Shown one piece after another: positions 1 through 20,474 of a DNA stretch of 64,000 nucleotides. Source of the stretch: Channallabes apus. Its lineage: Eukaryota; Chordata; Actinopteri; Siluriformes; Clariidae. Position 1 is the stretch's first letter; each line of letters starts with the position of its first letter. Below the pieces are notes generated by a model, which saw only the letters and a program-made list of their open reading frames with translations, was not told the DNA's origin and searched no databases. The position numbers and the translations under genes are program-made. The stretch is taken from positions 19,748,325 through 19,812,324 of the forward strand of contig CM060104.1 in NCBI GenBank assembly GCA_030522415.1, written 5' to 3'.

Positions 1-144
1 ATCATTTTAAAAAGTCTGAACCAATTCTAAATGTTATTTTAAAGAATATAATATAATATAATATATATATATATATATATTCTTTTAATCAATAATATAA
101 TAATAGAACTGACCAACAAAATGTTGTTGATTAAATTAAAACCC

Positions 145-262
145 TCCCATTTTATCCAGGTTTTGGACCAGTGTCTGGGGTTTGGATGCTGGTTGGGAAT
201 TTAACCCAGGCTTTCCGCATGGCAGGTGAGAAACCTTCCACTGAGCCACCTGTGCACCATGA
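145..262 (-). mobile_element. tRNA-derived SINE fragment (49.2-kb type)
   Basis: On the minus strand it shows the A-box-like GTGGCTCAGTGG and the B-box-like GGGTTAAATTCC followed by CCAGACACTGGTCCAAAAC-type body, matching the SINE at 49161. It is 3' truncated and lies left of the last visible iqgap3 exon. Confidence 0.6.
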
Positions 263-604
263 ACTGAAATATATTTCACAGCAAGACTAAACGGTAAGCT
301 TGCTTTTAAATTGCATTTCATTGGCTATGTTGTCATACTTTTCACAATTACAATAAAATTTAGTCTAATCTAATGTAAAGATGTCAACCCTACTGGAAGA
401 TGGCATATACTGCAAACAAGGTTTTAAATATCTTGTGGCAGGGGGTGTTTTTACCACCATGTTTGTTACTATGGCTCATTGCTCATCATGGTCTATACAA
501 GCAAAATGCCAAATCAGATAATTGAACAAAAATAAAACATTTCCTAAGGTATGCTACCTTAAAGCAGAAGTTTTCTATTATATTATTTACAGAATTAGGT
601 AATT

Positions 605-724
605 TTGCTATGGACTGTGGCTCGGAAGGTCCCGGGTTTAAATCCCACAACCATCAAGTTACCACTGTTGGGCCTGTGAGCAAGGTTTAAAAATGTAAAA
701 AAAAAAAAAAAAAAAAAAAAAAAT
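605..724 (+). mobile_element. SINE fragment with poly(A) tail
   Basis: Degenerate tRNA-like head (TGGCTCGGAAGGTCCCGGGT, then TTTAAATCCCACAACC) and the CACTGTTGGGCC body of the V-SINE-like family seen at 21464 and 36883, ending in about 25 A residues (699-723). It lies in an iqgap3 intron. Confidence 0.6.
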
Positions 725-778
725 GCAGTAGAAGTTATAAAGACTGCTGATCCTATGTGCTGCAAAGCAATGGCAGAC

Positions 779-3700
779 CTTGGTATTAAGCTGTCATCAA
801 TGTCTGCGAGGCCGGCAGCAAGGCTGACCAGACTGGCACAGAACGCTCCCATGTCTTTAGCCTCTAGTGTCTGGTTTATCAACGCCACTGCAGACAGCAT
901 CTCTACAGCCACATACAGCTCCTCCTGCTGCAGGGCACCCTACACAACCACAAACAAAGCATGTAAAGATGTTTTCATTTTAGCTACAATACTGTATACA
1001 CACACACATCATATCTTAATCAAAGTAGGCTACAATATCTAAAAAAAATATATAGATTTTTTTTTTTTCAAAAGCCACTGTGTGTTGATTGATTATGCAC
1101 ATGATATTGATTACTGCAGATATTTGGGTTCAGGCTGCAGATTTGTTGAGGCAGAACCTAATTATTGTTATGATCCCACCTATGGGAGCCAGAGAACTGG
1201 ATTACAGAAGTGTCTAATATGCAAAATGCTCCTGTAGGGAGAACAAATTTCGACAGTGATATACAAATCAAACCACTACATCCGAGTAGGCTTTAATGAC
1301 CCTAGAGCAAGGGGAACTGTACGAATCAGTAATCTGTGGTAAATGAAAGGCTGTATTAGACACCTGAGGGCACTGCTTCTGCAGAGGAGAGAGTTCTCTC
1401 TGGTAAAGCTCAGCTGCAAAAGGGTAGACATCAGGCAGGTGGGCATCAGGGTTCATCAGGGCGCGCACAGTCTGACGTGACTCGCCGGCACGCAACGCCT
1501 CGTTGATTTGGGATATTGCCTGCAGCACTGTACACGAATACACACGTCATTTCTTGACTATCACTTTAATTCAATTTGAGTCATAAAGCCGGGTATGAAC
1601 TGACTTGTTCGTGAGCGCTTTGCTTCCTCATTGGCCACACTGATACCTTCCTCCAGCTCATCTCTCTCCAGAGGGTCCACACACCCCAAATCCTAGAAGA
1701 AATCATAGACATAAGGAGTGACTCACACGTACAGCATTGCATACATATTAAAAATAACAAAAACAAAACTAAAAATATTTAAACATAAGACTTGTGGACC
1801 TTCTCACCAGGGCTTTCTGTTCTCGGTCTGACGTGAGCTGTTCCAGATACCAGTCAGAATTATCCCTAAGCAACCCTCTGAGGCTGAGATTCGGGTTCTG
1901 CAGGGCTGAGAGTAGAGCCAGGGCATCTCCACAGTCTATGGCCTCATCCACACGTTCTACAGCTGCACGCACTACACACACACAAACCACAAATAGATCA
2001 TATTACAGAGGTACTGTAAGGTCAAACATTCTCATAGTCATAGTACTAAAACTCTGACTCACCATTAACTTTAGTGATGTTGTCTTGAATTTCACTTTGC
2101 GTCAAATACTCTTCATAAATGTCCTTTTCCGTGGAGCCATTTGTCTAAAAACATTAAACAGTTCATTTTACTTGCATTCTGTTTCAGACAAACTATATTG
2201 GTGTTACATGATAGGACCAAGCGGAAAACATCATCTCGCTCACTTTAGAAGAAGCCTTGGCCGCTTTGTGAGCACGAGCCTGGCGGAGCATCTCCTGGTA
2301 GATGGCCATGAGCTGGTCCTGCAGGTTAGTGAGCATGGCGTTCGGATTGCGCAGGGACTGTGCCGTGTCCTCCACGCAGCCCCGGTCCACCGCCTCATTA
2401 ATGGCAATCACAGCTGCGTGCACTGCACGAGGGAACAAGGAAAGACTTTTACCTCTCTAACGAGCTTAATTCAACCTCGATAAAACAGAATTATAAGCTG
2501 CTGAGCAAACACCACAGTCTATCTAACTATTATGTCTTACAAATAATGAGCTATTCTTAGATCTATAATGTTGTAATAATAAAAACATATACATTCATGA
2601 AGGCCTTAGGATGTAAAATCTGGTTTCCTTTGAACGAGTTATCTAAAAATACATACCTGTACCTGCACGGCTGTTTAATTATATTGCTGCTAAACTTAGA
2701 CGTGATTGTTCTTACCAGCAGCCTCATCCACTGACAGCTCATTAGCTAGAATTCCTCCGATCTTGCTGAAAGCAGGCATCTGGATTCCGTATTTATCGAG
2801 TTCCAGCTTCATGTTGTTGATCTCCTCGTCTAGACACAAGAAGGAAAAATGTATATTAATGTGCAGAATAATTAGCCAGGAAACAAACAACCAAAAGTAA
2901 CCTGATTCAGTAACCTGAATTGCAGTATGTTCCTACCTGTGAACTTGACTTTGCCACACAGGTCATGGATTTGAGGAGCGAGGCCTTGACGAAAAAGGTA
3001 AAAGCTACAGGAAAATAAAAGGCACCAAAATGAATGAACGTTACATGCATAATTCTCCCACAAATCTCCCTTTTAAAAACTTGGTTTTCTAAATACACTG
3101 CATATCTCAAACTTCCAGTTTTCAGAAAAGCGAGTATGGACCTGAGAGCATGGATACAATAGACAGTTCTTGGCATATTCTTTTTATCATAGATGTCTGT
3201 GGTCTCAGGGTAGAAAATCTGAAACAAGAAAAAAAAAAGAAAAAAAAAGAGAAAACATGTAATAGTGATGTTTGTGTGTGGTTATTATTATTATTATTAT
3301 TATTGAATGAAAGAACATGAATGTGTAAGGAGAAAAATGCTGTATCGGTTTAATTTACCGTTGGCAGGCCAACCTCCACTAGGGAATTCCTCCAATGGTT
3401 GATGTTATCGGTGTGCCGGAACTGCAGACCAACGGCCTATAAAAAACACCAACAATGTGTCCGTTAGCACTTTGTGGTTATATGCATTTAGAGACTTGTT
3501 CAAGACAGTAGTGTGCATCACTGGATGCAGCACTGCTTTTTTTTTTAATGCAAATTATTTTTATTGGGCACATATACAGTACCTTTGTAAGAGCAGCTTA
3601 TACACTCCCTGGTCACTTCATTAGGTTAACTTGGTTAATCATATATCTATATGCCAATCACATGGCAGTAACTCAAGGGATTTGGGCATGTAGACATAGT

Positions 3701-5440
3701 AAACATGATCTGCTGAATCTGAAGATTAAATTGAGCATAAGCATGGGGAAGAAATGTGATCTAAATACTTTGAATGTGGCAGGCTTGTTGGTGCCAGATG
3801 GGCTGGTCTGAGCATTTCCGAAACTGCTGATCTATTGAGATTTTCATGCACAACCATTTCTATGGTTTGCAGACAATGGTCTTTAAAAAAAAAAAAAAAA
3901 AAAAAAAGAGAGAGAGAGAAAATATCAATGAGTAGCAGTTTTCTGGGTAAAAATGCCTTGGTGATGGCCAGAGGTCAGAGGAGAATGCCCAAATTTGGCA
4001 TAAACAGGAAAAAACGGTTTTGGCTGGTGGTGGTGTAATAGTGCGGAGCATCATTTCTTGGGACATTTTGGGCCCCTTAGTACCAATTGAGCAATGTTTA
4101 AATGCCACAGTGTACCCAAGTATTGTAGCTGACCATGTCCAACCCTTTATGAACACTGAATTATGCACCATGTCACAAAGCTAATATTCTCTCAAACTCG
4201 TTTCGTAAACATGACAATCAGTTCACTGTACTCAGGTTCAGTTCAATAGAGCACTTTTGGGATGTGGTGGAACAGAACATTCATATCACGGCAAATCTAC
4301 AGTAACTGTGTGATGCTATAATGTCAGTATAAACCAAAATCTATATATAATGTATGTTCCCAGCACCTTGTTGAATCTATGCCATAAAGAATTAAGGCAG
4401 AATTAAGAATTAAATTAAAATCATTTTAAAGGCAGGAGGGAGCTAACCCAAGGTGTACCTAATGAAATGGCCAATGAGGTTTAAAGAGATCATCTGTTTT
4501 CATTGCATAGTGCTTCATCAGTGTCAGGCTATACAAAAATAATGATTGTTTATTTTTCATAGGTGAACTGTTCTAAAATCTCAATTCTATACTAGCCTAA
4601 CCTTGTAACGTTCCTGGTTGTGGTCATAGATCCTCTTCACAGGAACAATTTTAGGAGCAAAGCAGTGGCCAAGCTTAGCCAACAGAACTCCATTCCTCAG
4701 TGCCTCCTCCAAATCAGTCGGTGGTGGAAGCTCCTCATTCAGACATGCCTCCATCCACCTTACAAGAAGGTTAGAAACAAAAATACCAAAAGGTTATTTA
4801 AAAATTATAACAAGATTTTAAACAAGGTTATTCTGATAGTTTTTAAGTCAACCTATTCAAGGTGTAAATAACTTATTTATTTATTTTTACCTTCAATGGC
4901 TTGCAAACTAAATCTTTACAACTGTACATCTGGCTCAAACTGATAATCTTTCAAAACTATAATTTGCATGCTAAAATTACCAGCAACACCTTCATGATTG
5001 TCATCTTGTAGTTTACTAACTAGCCTGTAACACCACACTACCATGTTGTACAACAGAACGGCAGTCTGGGAATTTGTTTCCAATGTCTTCACCACCTCAA
5101 TATTGCATTTCTCTTACACTGCCTGGGCAAAAAAAAAAAAAAAAAAAGTTTTTTTTTTTTTTTTTTTTAAAGGAGCTAGCATTGATTGAGGTTTGCACCC
5201 TATTAAATACTCTGTGGCGGCACGGTGGTGCAGTGGTTAGCACTTGCACCTCCAGGGTCCGGGTTCGATTCCCGGCCAGGCTTGATTCCCGTCTCTGTGT
5301 GCATGGAGTTTGCATGTTCTCCCCGTGCTCGGTGGGTTTCCTCCGGGTACTCCGGTTTCCTCCCACAGTCCAAAGACATGCAGATTAGGCTAATTGGCGT
5401 TCCCAAATTGACCATAGTGTGTGAGTGAGTGAGTGAGTGA

Positions 5441-5477
<37 letters not shown>

Positions 5478-6531
5478 CTCTGCGATGGATTGGCACGCTG
5501 TCCAGGGTGTACCCTGAGTCTCCTGGGATAGGCTCCAGGTCCCCGCGACCCTAAATACAGGATAAAGCGGTATAGAAGATGAATGAATGAATAAATACTC
5601 TGTCTTGATAAGATAATTATCTAAAAAAAAAAAAAAACTAAAAAAAAAAACCACACAATTATTTTCATTTAAAATACTCGGGACAACCCAAGATGTAGAA
5701 CTGTAACTGTCATACAGTAGTAACATAATAGTGTGGCATCTGTCAGGCACCTAATGCAAACATACCTCACCCACCAACCGACCAGATGCCATCAACACAT
5801 TTGACCTACAGTATTTCAGCATAAACATATTTAAATGCTTGAGGTTGGAGTTCTTCCTTAAAGGGACGCAGTAGCAATTATAGTAGAGGTATCTTGCCTC
5901 TTTGCCTCCTCCAAGCGGCACAGGTACTGGTAGGCCACATTCTGGATGCGTTGTTCATCCATCTCTTCTGCCGTCAACCGTTCATCTTTTGAGGAAGTTT
6001 CAAAAAGAGAAGGTTTAGACCAGAACATACATCAGAACCAGATTCTAAAGAGTGAGTTCAGGCTGAGCACGGTATATTACACAAAACCTATGCTAAGTAC
6101 AAAGATGGGGGGAGATGCAAATCGCACTATAGCTTAACACAATTTTGGTAATCAGTGACATGTTGTGTTCGTTTCTTTATATGATTGCATGTAATCAGAG
6201 AAGAACTTTATGCTGATCCTGCATTTTCACACCAGTACAGCAGTGGTTAAACTTGTACAGCAAGTTAGCTTCAGTAGACCATGCTTCAAATCAGAGAACA
6301 TTTGTTTAAAAAAAAAAAAAAAAAAAAAACACCAGTATGCACTTAAAAAAATATCGTTATGAAAACAAGTGATATATTATTAACTATTAATGGCGATCAG
6401 ACTGTAGGTTTTAATCAGCTGATCTGATTAAACTCTGACAAACCTAAGTTTGTTATTTTATATTTACTGTTTGTGACAGCAATAGAAATTTACTTACATC
6501 CGGATCTGACTTGACCACCGGATTCTCCCAT
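779..6531 (-). CDS. iqgap3: IQGAP family scaffold protein, N-terminal part (IQGAP3-like), 5' exons only
   Basis: Coding exons in transcript order are 6531-6498, 5985-5898, 4758-4602, 3436-3359, 3218-3142, 3004-2937, 2829-2716, 2422-2244, 2144-2063, 1971-1808, 1692-1605, 1527-1364 and 939-779; phases join, giving about 484 of the roughly 1,600 residues usual for the family. The start (MGESGGQVRSG) is followed by a calponin-homology domain (about residues 30-165) with IQGAP hallmarks such as RHTDN, IFYPETTDIYD and HALSFYLFRQGLAPQ, then the conserved block QMPAFSKIGGILANELSVDE and the start of the IQGAP-specific repeats (LRNPNAMLTNLQDQ). IQ motifs, GRD and the C-terminal domain lie beyond position 1. 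IQGAPs link actin, calmodulin and active Cdc42/Rac at the cell cortex. IQGAP3 rather than IQGAP1/2 is inferred from adjacency to ttc24, as in human. Intron 2 uses a GC donor. The last donor (exon end 779) is the least certain. Confidence 0.9.
3600..4482 (+). mobile_element. Tc1-like transposon relic, internally deleted
   Basis: The ends (TACACTCCCTGGTCACTTCA at 3601 and the inverted GTACCTAATGAAATGG near 4456) are degenerate terminal inverted repeats. The interior carries the recognisable first part (GCCAATCACATGGCA) and last part (GATGTGGTGGAAC, TTGTTGAATCTATGCC) of a fish Tc1 transposase gene with frameshifts, a poly(A) run at 3883-3906 and a large deletion. It lies in an iqgap3 intron between coding exons 3 and 4. 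Confidence 0.8.
5130..5168. repeat. A-run followed by T-run (self-complementary)
   Basis: About 17 A residues, a single G, then about 20 T residues, able to fold on itself. It sits just left of the SINE at 5216 in an iqgap3 intron and is likely assembly- and replication-unstable. Confidence 0.7.
5216..5597 (+). mobile_element. Full-length tRNA-derived SINE (widespread fish type)
   Basis: Starts GGCGGCACGGTGGTGCAGTG (A-box region), B-box GGTTCGATTCCC, body with TTTGCATGTTCTCCCC and CCAAAGACATGCAG, a (GTGA)n(GT)n tract at 5421-5472, and the 3' part GGATAAAGCGGTATAGAAGA followed by a (TGAA)n tail. It resembles the Mermaid-like SINEs of teleosts; the family name is from memory. The GT tract is thus internal to the element. 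Confidence 0.8.
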
Positions 6532-7180
6532 TTTGTCTCCGTGTTGGATATTGAAAGACCAAGTTTAATTCTTTCTTTCTTTAATCCTAGTTATAAATTT
6601 CTATCGACGCACAACAATAACGGCTCCGGTCTGTTTAAGCGTGACTGATTAAAATACTGTATATATATTTAAAAAAAGAAACAACAGCTTCAATCCTGTT
6701 GAAAACAAATCCACTAATTAAATGGCTTTATCAACAATAATTCTCCCAAACGAATAAACCAATCCTAAAGAGAATCCAACGCGGTCTAACACGCCTGTTG
6801 TTTGAAAGTCACACTTGGACTGTTTTCACTTCAGTTTGAAAATCCCGCCGCAATCCCATTGGCAAGCCTGCCGCGCGCAATGCATGATGGTCCTTGTTGT
6901 CCTCCCTGTCTTTGAGTGACACTTCCAGGTTAGTTTTTTTTCTTCTTCTTTTCTTTTTTTTAATTTGACACAAATATCACAGTGTATCCGCATCAAACAA
7001 ACACTTTAAGTGTATTTGTATTATTTTCTACTTTATTCTACTTTATACGCTGCTAAAACGTTGTAACAATTATATCACCATAGCAACCAAGTCACGTGGT
7101 CAGTGGCAGCCGTAGGTACTCCGCGCACCTGTCAAATAAGGTTGAGTAGTAACGGTGAAATTACTTTGATCTCTGCGTGG
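6532..7180. promoter_or_regulatory. Divergent promoter interval between iqgap3 and ttc24
   Basis: About 1.1 kb separates the two divergent start codons. On the iqgap3 (minus) strand, reading towards its start, there is a CCAAT box (plus 6858-6862, attgg), a GGCGGG E2F/CDE-like site (plus 6844-6849), and two TTCAAA cell-cycle-homology-like sites (plus 6835-6840 and 6801-6806). The motifs are seen directly. Their use by NF-Y, E2F/DREAM or MuvB is inferred from the known order of such sites in proliferation genes. The area around 6840-6890 is locally CpG-rich. No TATA box is obvious. Confidence 0.5.
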
Positions 7181-7242
7181 ATGCTGTACTTTACATGAAT
7201 GCATTAGGTGCTGCATTAAACATGGCTTCACTTCCGAAGAGA
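7181..7242 (+). other. ttc24: Candidate non-coding first exon (5' UTR) of ttc24
   Basis: The sequence ends in a strong donor (AAGAGA followed by gtaagt at 7243) and fits the pyrimidine-rich acceptor at 7661-7662, which sits one base before the ttc24 start codon. The stretch contains ATGs at 7181 and 7195 whose frames close quickly or run over the splice junction and stop just after the main ATG, so they would be upstream ORFs rather than the protein start. The transcription start is unknown, so the left limit is nominal. Confidence 0.4.
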
Positions 7243-7663
7243 GTAAGTTGAACAGTAATGTAATACGGTTGCTAGCTTGCTTGTGTGCCAGCTAACTAAC
7301 CATCCATACATACTGTACATGTGGAATGTGTTAATGTAATAGGTAGAGTTAAGTGTTATAGTGTATGCAGCTTACTGCATACAGTGTATGATTTACAGTG
7401 TTAAGCTGAGTCAATAGTGATTAGTTTGCCTGGGAAATGGTGTTCAGTGCTGATACTTTAGACTGGTGATAAAACATTCATTAGTGAAGCGTGAATCCTC
7501 GCAACTGCTCACAACAACAGTATCTGTGACTTAGCATCATTAGTGGGTTAAGAATTGTAACCTTACAGCACTAGGGTGTGCGTTCTTTTGCAGCAACACT
7601 TCTGAGTCACACATTCGGCCACTTTGGGGTTTTTTTTCTCTTACTTTTTCTTCTTTTTTTAGT

Positions 7664-17599
<9,936 letters not shown>

Positions 17600-18137
17600 C
17601 CACAGCCATGTCATCTGTCTTTCCACTCCCAGAGATTTTATCAGAGGAGCTTCTATATAATTTTTTAATTCTGCATTATTTTTTTGGTGGTCTGGAGGAA
17701 GAAAGGGACATGGGACTCATAAATGTTGATTAATTCTACTGATGCCATATGGAAATCTAATCTTAAAACAATGTGGATAATCTCAAATGATTTGCTGATT
17801 GTCTTGCTCTCGTTGCCTATGCATTCATTGTCTCCCTTATTTATCTGCCACAAATGAGGAGAAAAGTTAGCCGTAAATGGGATTTTAAATACTACCCCTG
17901 ACTTATTGAATACAGCACTGCCTCCAAGACTGGTATTGATATTGTGTGAAATTGTTTTTGTTTAGTCTGCTGCAGAGAGTTTATGTGCCAGTGCTGTTGG
18001 ACTGTGACAATATAGCAGTACTGTATAATGGAATACTAAGATACATAGCGATCCTAAAATAATTTTACTGTTAATATTATCAGTATAGGTGTGATAAATA
18101 AGGGTAGCCTACGTATTTAAAAAAAAAAAAAAAAAGC
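17600..18137. other. ttc24 downstream flank, nothing recognised
   Basis: Follows the ttc24 stop codon and is expected to hold its 3' UTR. AT-rich, no gene, no repeat family recognised, no unambiguous AATAAA. A poly(A) run at 18120-18135 marks the left border of the next element. Confidence 0.5.
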
Positions 18138-18706
18138 ATACACTCACTGAGCACTCCATAAGGAATGCTATACTAATACTAGTAAGGGCCTCCCTTTTCC
18201 ATTAAATAGCCTCAGTTATTTAATGGAAAATTCTGTGATGCAATCATGGTAAAAATGCACCAGGATCTCAAAGGAATGTTTCCAACATCTTGGATTCCAC
18301 AGGATGTTGGAAACATTCCTAGGAGATCCTAGGGCATTTTACCATGATTGCATCACAGAATTCCTGATGAGTTTATACTGTAGGTGATTTTATATACTTT
18401 AATGCTGCAAATCTCCAACAACAACAACAGTTGTCCGGAGTGGTTATCTGACTGTCAGCCATTCTGACCATTATCCTTTGTCATCTCTAACCAACAAAGC
18501 GTTTCTGGCCATAGAACTGCTGCTCACTCGATGCTTTTTACTTTATCGCAGGATTCTGAGTATTGCATTCTGATGTTTGATGTGAACATTCCTTGAAGCT
18601 GCTGGTTTGTATCTGCATTATTTTATGCATTACATTGCTAGTACACAATTGTCTAAGGTAGTTGCAAGAGTGAGTAGGTGTATGTGTTCCTAATAAAGTG
18701 CTCAAT

Positions 18707-18712
<6 letters not shown>
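18138..18712. mobile_element. Non-autonomous Tc1-related element with internal hairpins
   Basis: The ends are inverted repeats of each other: CACTCACTGAGCACTCCATA near 18141 and the complement of TAATAAAGTGCTCAATGAGT near 18690-18710. No transposase gene remains. Instead the left part holds two adjacent hairpins (18195-18230 and 18229-18362; see separate entry). A (GT)n tract (18709-18742) adjoins the right end. Confidence 0.65.
18195..18362. repeat. Double hairpin made of inverted transposase 3'-end copies
   Basis: First hairpin: perfect 14-bp arms 18195-18208 and 18217-18230 with an 8-nt loop. Second hairpin: 62-nt arms 18229-18290 and 18301-18362, matching except for a handful of substitutions and one 1-nt offset, with a 10-nt loop. 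The arm reads like the end of a Tc1 transposase gene (GTGATGCAATCATGG ... GGAATGTTTCCAACATCTTG), comparable with 4310-4385 of the relic at 3600. Confidence 0.8.
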
Positions 18713-18746
<34 letters not shown>

Positions 18747-18801
18747 AAGATGTAAATTTGAGAGAGGGTATTTATACATTGCATCACTCCACACAAAGGT
18801 A

Positions 18802-20371
18802 CAAACCGGATTCCAAAAAAGTTGGGACACTAAACAAATTGTGAATAAAAACTGAATGCAATGATGTGGAGATGGCAAATGTCAATATTTTATTCAGAAT
18901 AGAACATAGATCATGGAACAAAAGTTTAAACTGAGAAAATGTATCATTTTAAGGGAAAAATATGGTGAATCAAAATGTCATGGTGTCAACAAATCCCAAA
19001 AAAGTTGGGACAAGGCCATTTTCACCACTGTGTGGCATCTCCCCTTCTTCTTACAACACTCAACAGACGTCTGGGGACCGAGGAGACAGTTTCTCAAGTT
19101 TAGAAATAGGAATGCTCTCCCATTCTTGTCTAATACAGGCCTCTAACTGTTCAACCGTATTTTGCCTTCTTTGTCGCACCTTCCTCTTTATGATGCGCCA
19201 AATGTTCTCTATAGGGGAAAGATCTGGACTGCAGACTGGCCATTTCAGTACCCGGATCCTTCTCCTACGCAGCCATGATGTTGTGATTGATGCAGAATGT
19301 GGTCTGGCATTATCTTGTTGAAAAATGCAGGGTCTTCCCTGAAAGAGATGACTAGATGTTGTTCTAGAACCTGAATATATTTTTCTGTATTGATGGTGCC
19401 TTTCCAGACATGCAAGCTGCCCATGCCACACGCACTCATGCAACCCCATACCATCAGAGATGCAGGCTTCTGAACTGAGCGTTGATAACAACTTGGGTTG
19501 TCCTTGTCCTCTTTGGTCCGGATGACATGGCGTCCCACATTTCCAACAAGAACTTCGAATCGTGACTCGTCTGACCACAGAACAGTCTTCCATTTTGCCA
19601 CACTCCATTTTAAATGATCCCTGGCCCAATGAAAACGCCTGTGCTTGTGGATCTTGCTTAGAAATGGCTTCTTCTTTGCACTGTAGACTTTCAGCTGGCG
19701 ACGGCGGATGGCACGGTGGATTGTGTTCACTGACGATGGTTTCTGGAAGTATTCCTGAGCCCATTCTGTGATTTCCTTTACAGTAGCATTCCTGTTTGTG
19801 GTGCAGTGTCGTTTAAGGGAGATCACGGGCATCCAGTATGGTTTTACGCCCTTGACCCTTACGCACAGAGATTATTCCAGATTCTCTGAATCTTCGGATG
19901 ATATTATGCACAGTTGATGATGATAACTGCAAAGTCTTTGCAATTTTTCGCTGGGTAACACCTTTCTGATATTGCTCCACTATCTTTCTGCGCAACATTG
20001 TGGGAATTGGTGATCCTCTAACCATCTTGGCTTCTGAGAGACACTGCCACTCTGAGAAGCTCTTCTGAGAATCATGTAGCCAATTAACATAATTACTGTT
20101 AATTGGTCTTCCAGCTCTTCGTTATGCTCAAATTTATTTTTCCAGCCTCTTATTGCTACTTGTCCAAACTTTTTTGGGATTTGTTGACACCGTGAAATTT
20201 GGAATCAACATATTTTTCCTTTAAAATGATGTATTTTCTCGGATTAAACTTTTGATCTGTCATCTATGTTCTATTCTGAATAAAATATTGACATTTGCCA
20301 TCTCCACATCATTGCATTCCGTTTTTATTCAAAATTTGTTTAGTGTCCCAACTTTTTTGGAATCCGGTTTG
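18802..20371 (-). mobile_element. Near-complete Tc1/mariner transposon of IR/DR type
   Basis: 1,570 bp between TA dinucleotides (18800-18801 and 20372-20373). The terminal inverted repeats are about 212 bp (18802-19013 and 20161-20371), each with an outer and an inner copy of the AAAAAAGTTGGGACA motif, the IR/DR layout known from Sleeping-Beauty-like elements. The transposase gene inside is on the minus strand (separate entry). Confidence 0.95.
19060..20025 (-). pseudogene. Tc1-type transposase, frameshifted
   Basis: Starts at MVRGSPIPTMLRRKIVEQYQ with a helix-turn-helix (TQRKIAKTLQLSSSTVHNII) up to about 19813, continues in a second frame (19832-19300) with a second HTH and the first catalytic Asp (WSDESRF), and in a third frame (to 19060) with the second Asp (FQQDNARPHSA) and the Glu (LSPIENIW), 34 residues apart, i.e. 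DD34E. All three catalytic residues are present, but two frameshifts (about 19815-19830 and about 19290-19310) break the frame. Cut-and-paste transposase; inactive as read unless these are assembly errors. Confidence 0.9.
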
Positions 20372-20474
20372 TACATTTATAAAGTAAGTAATGACTCTAT
20401 TAAATGATGATATAACTTTCAGGCAACACAGTGTATATATTTTCTTTAACTGATATTGTTACTGTTATTGTTAT

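Noticed and set aside
2085..2483. 132-codon plus-strand ORF
   Set aside because: Antisense to iqgap3 exons 8 and 9, which carry clear family sequence.
5074..5750. Several 90-120 codon ORFs on both strands
   Set aside because: All are translations of a SINE and its GT/GA repeats.
1..6600. IQGAP1 or IQGAP2 instead of IQGAP3
   Set aside because: The N-terminal protein alone cannot settle it; adjacency to ttc24 favours IQGAP3, so this is a preference and not a proof.
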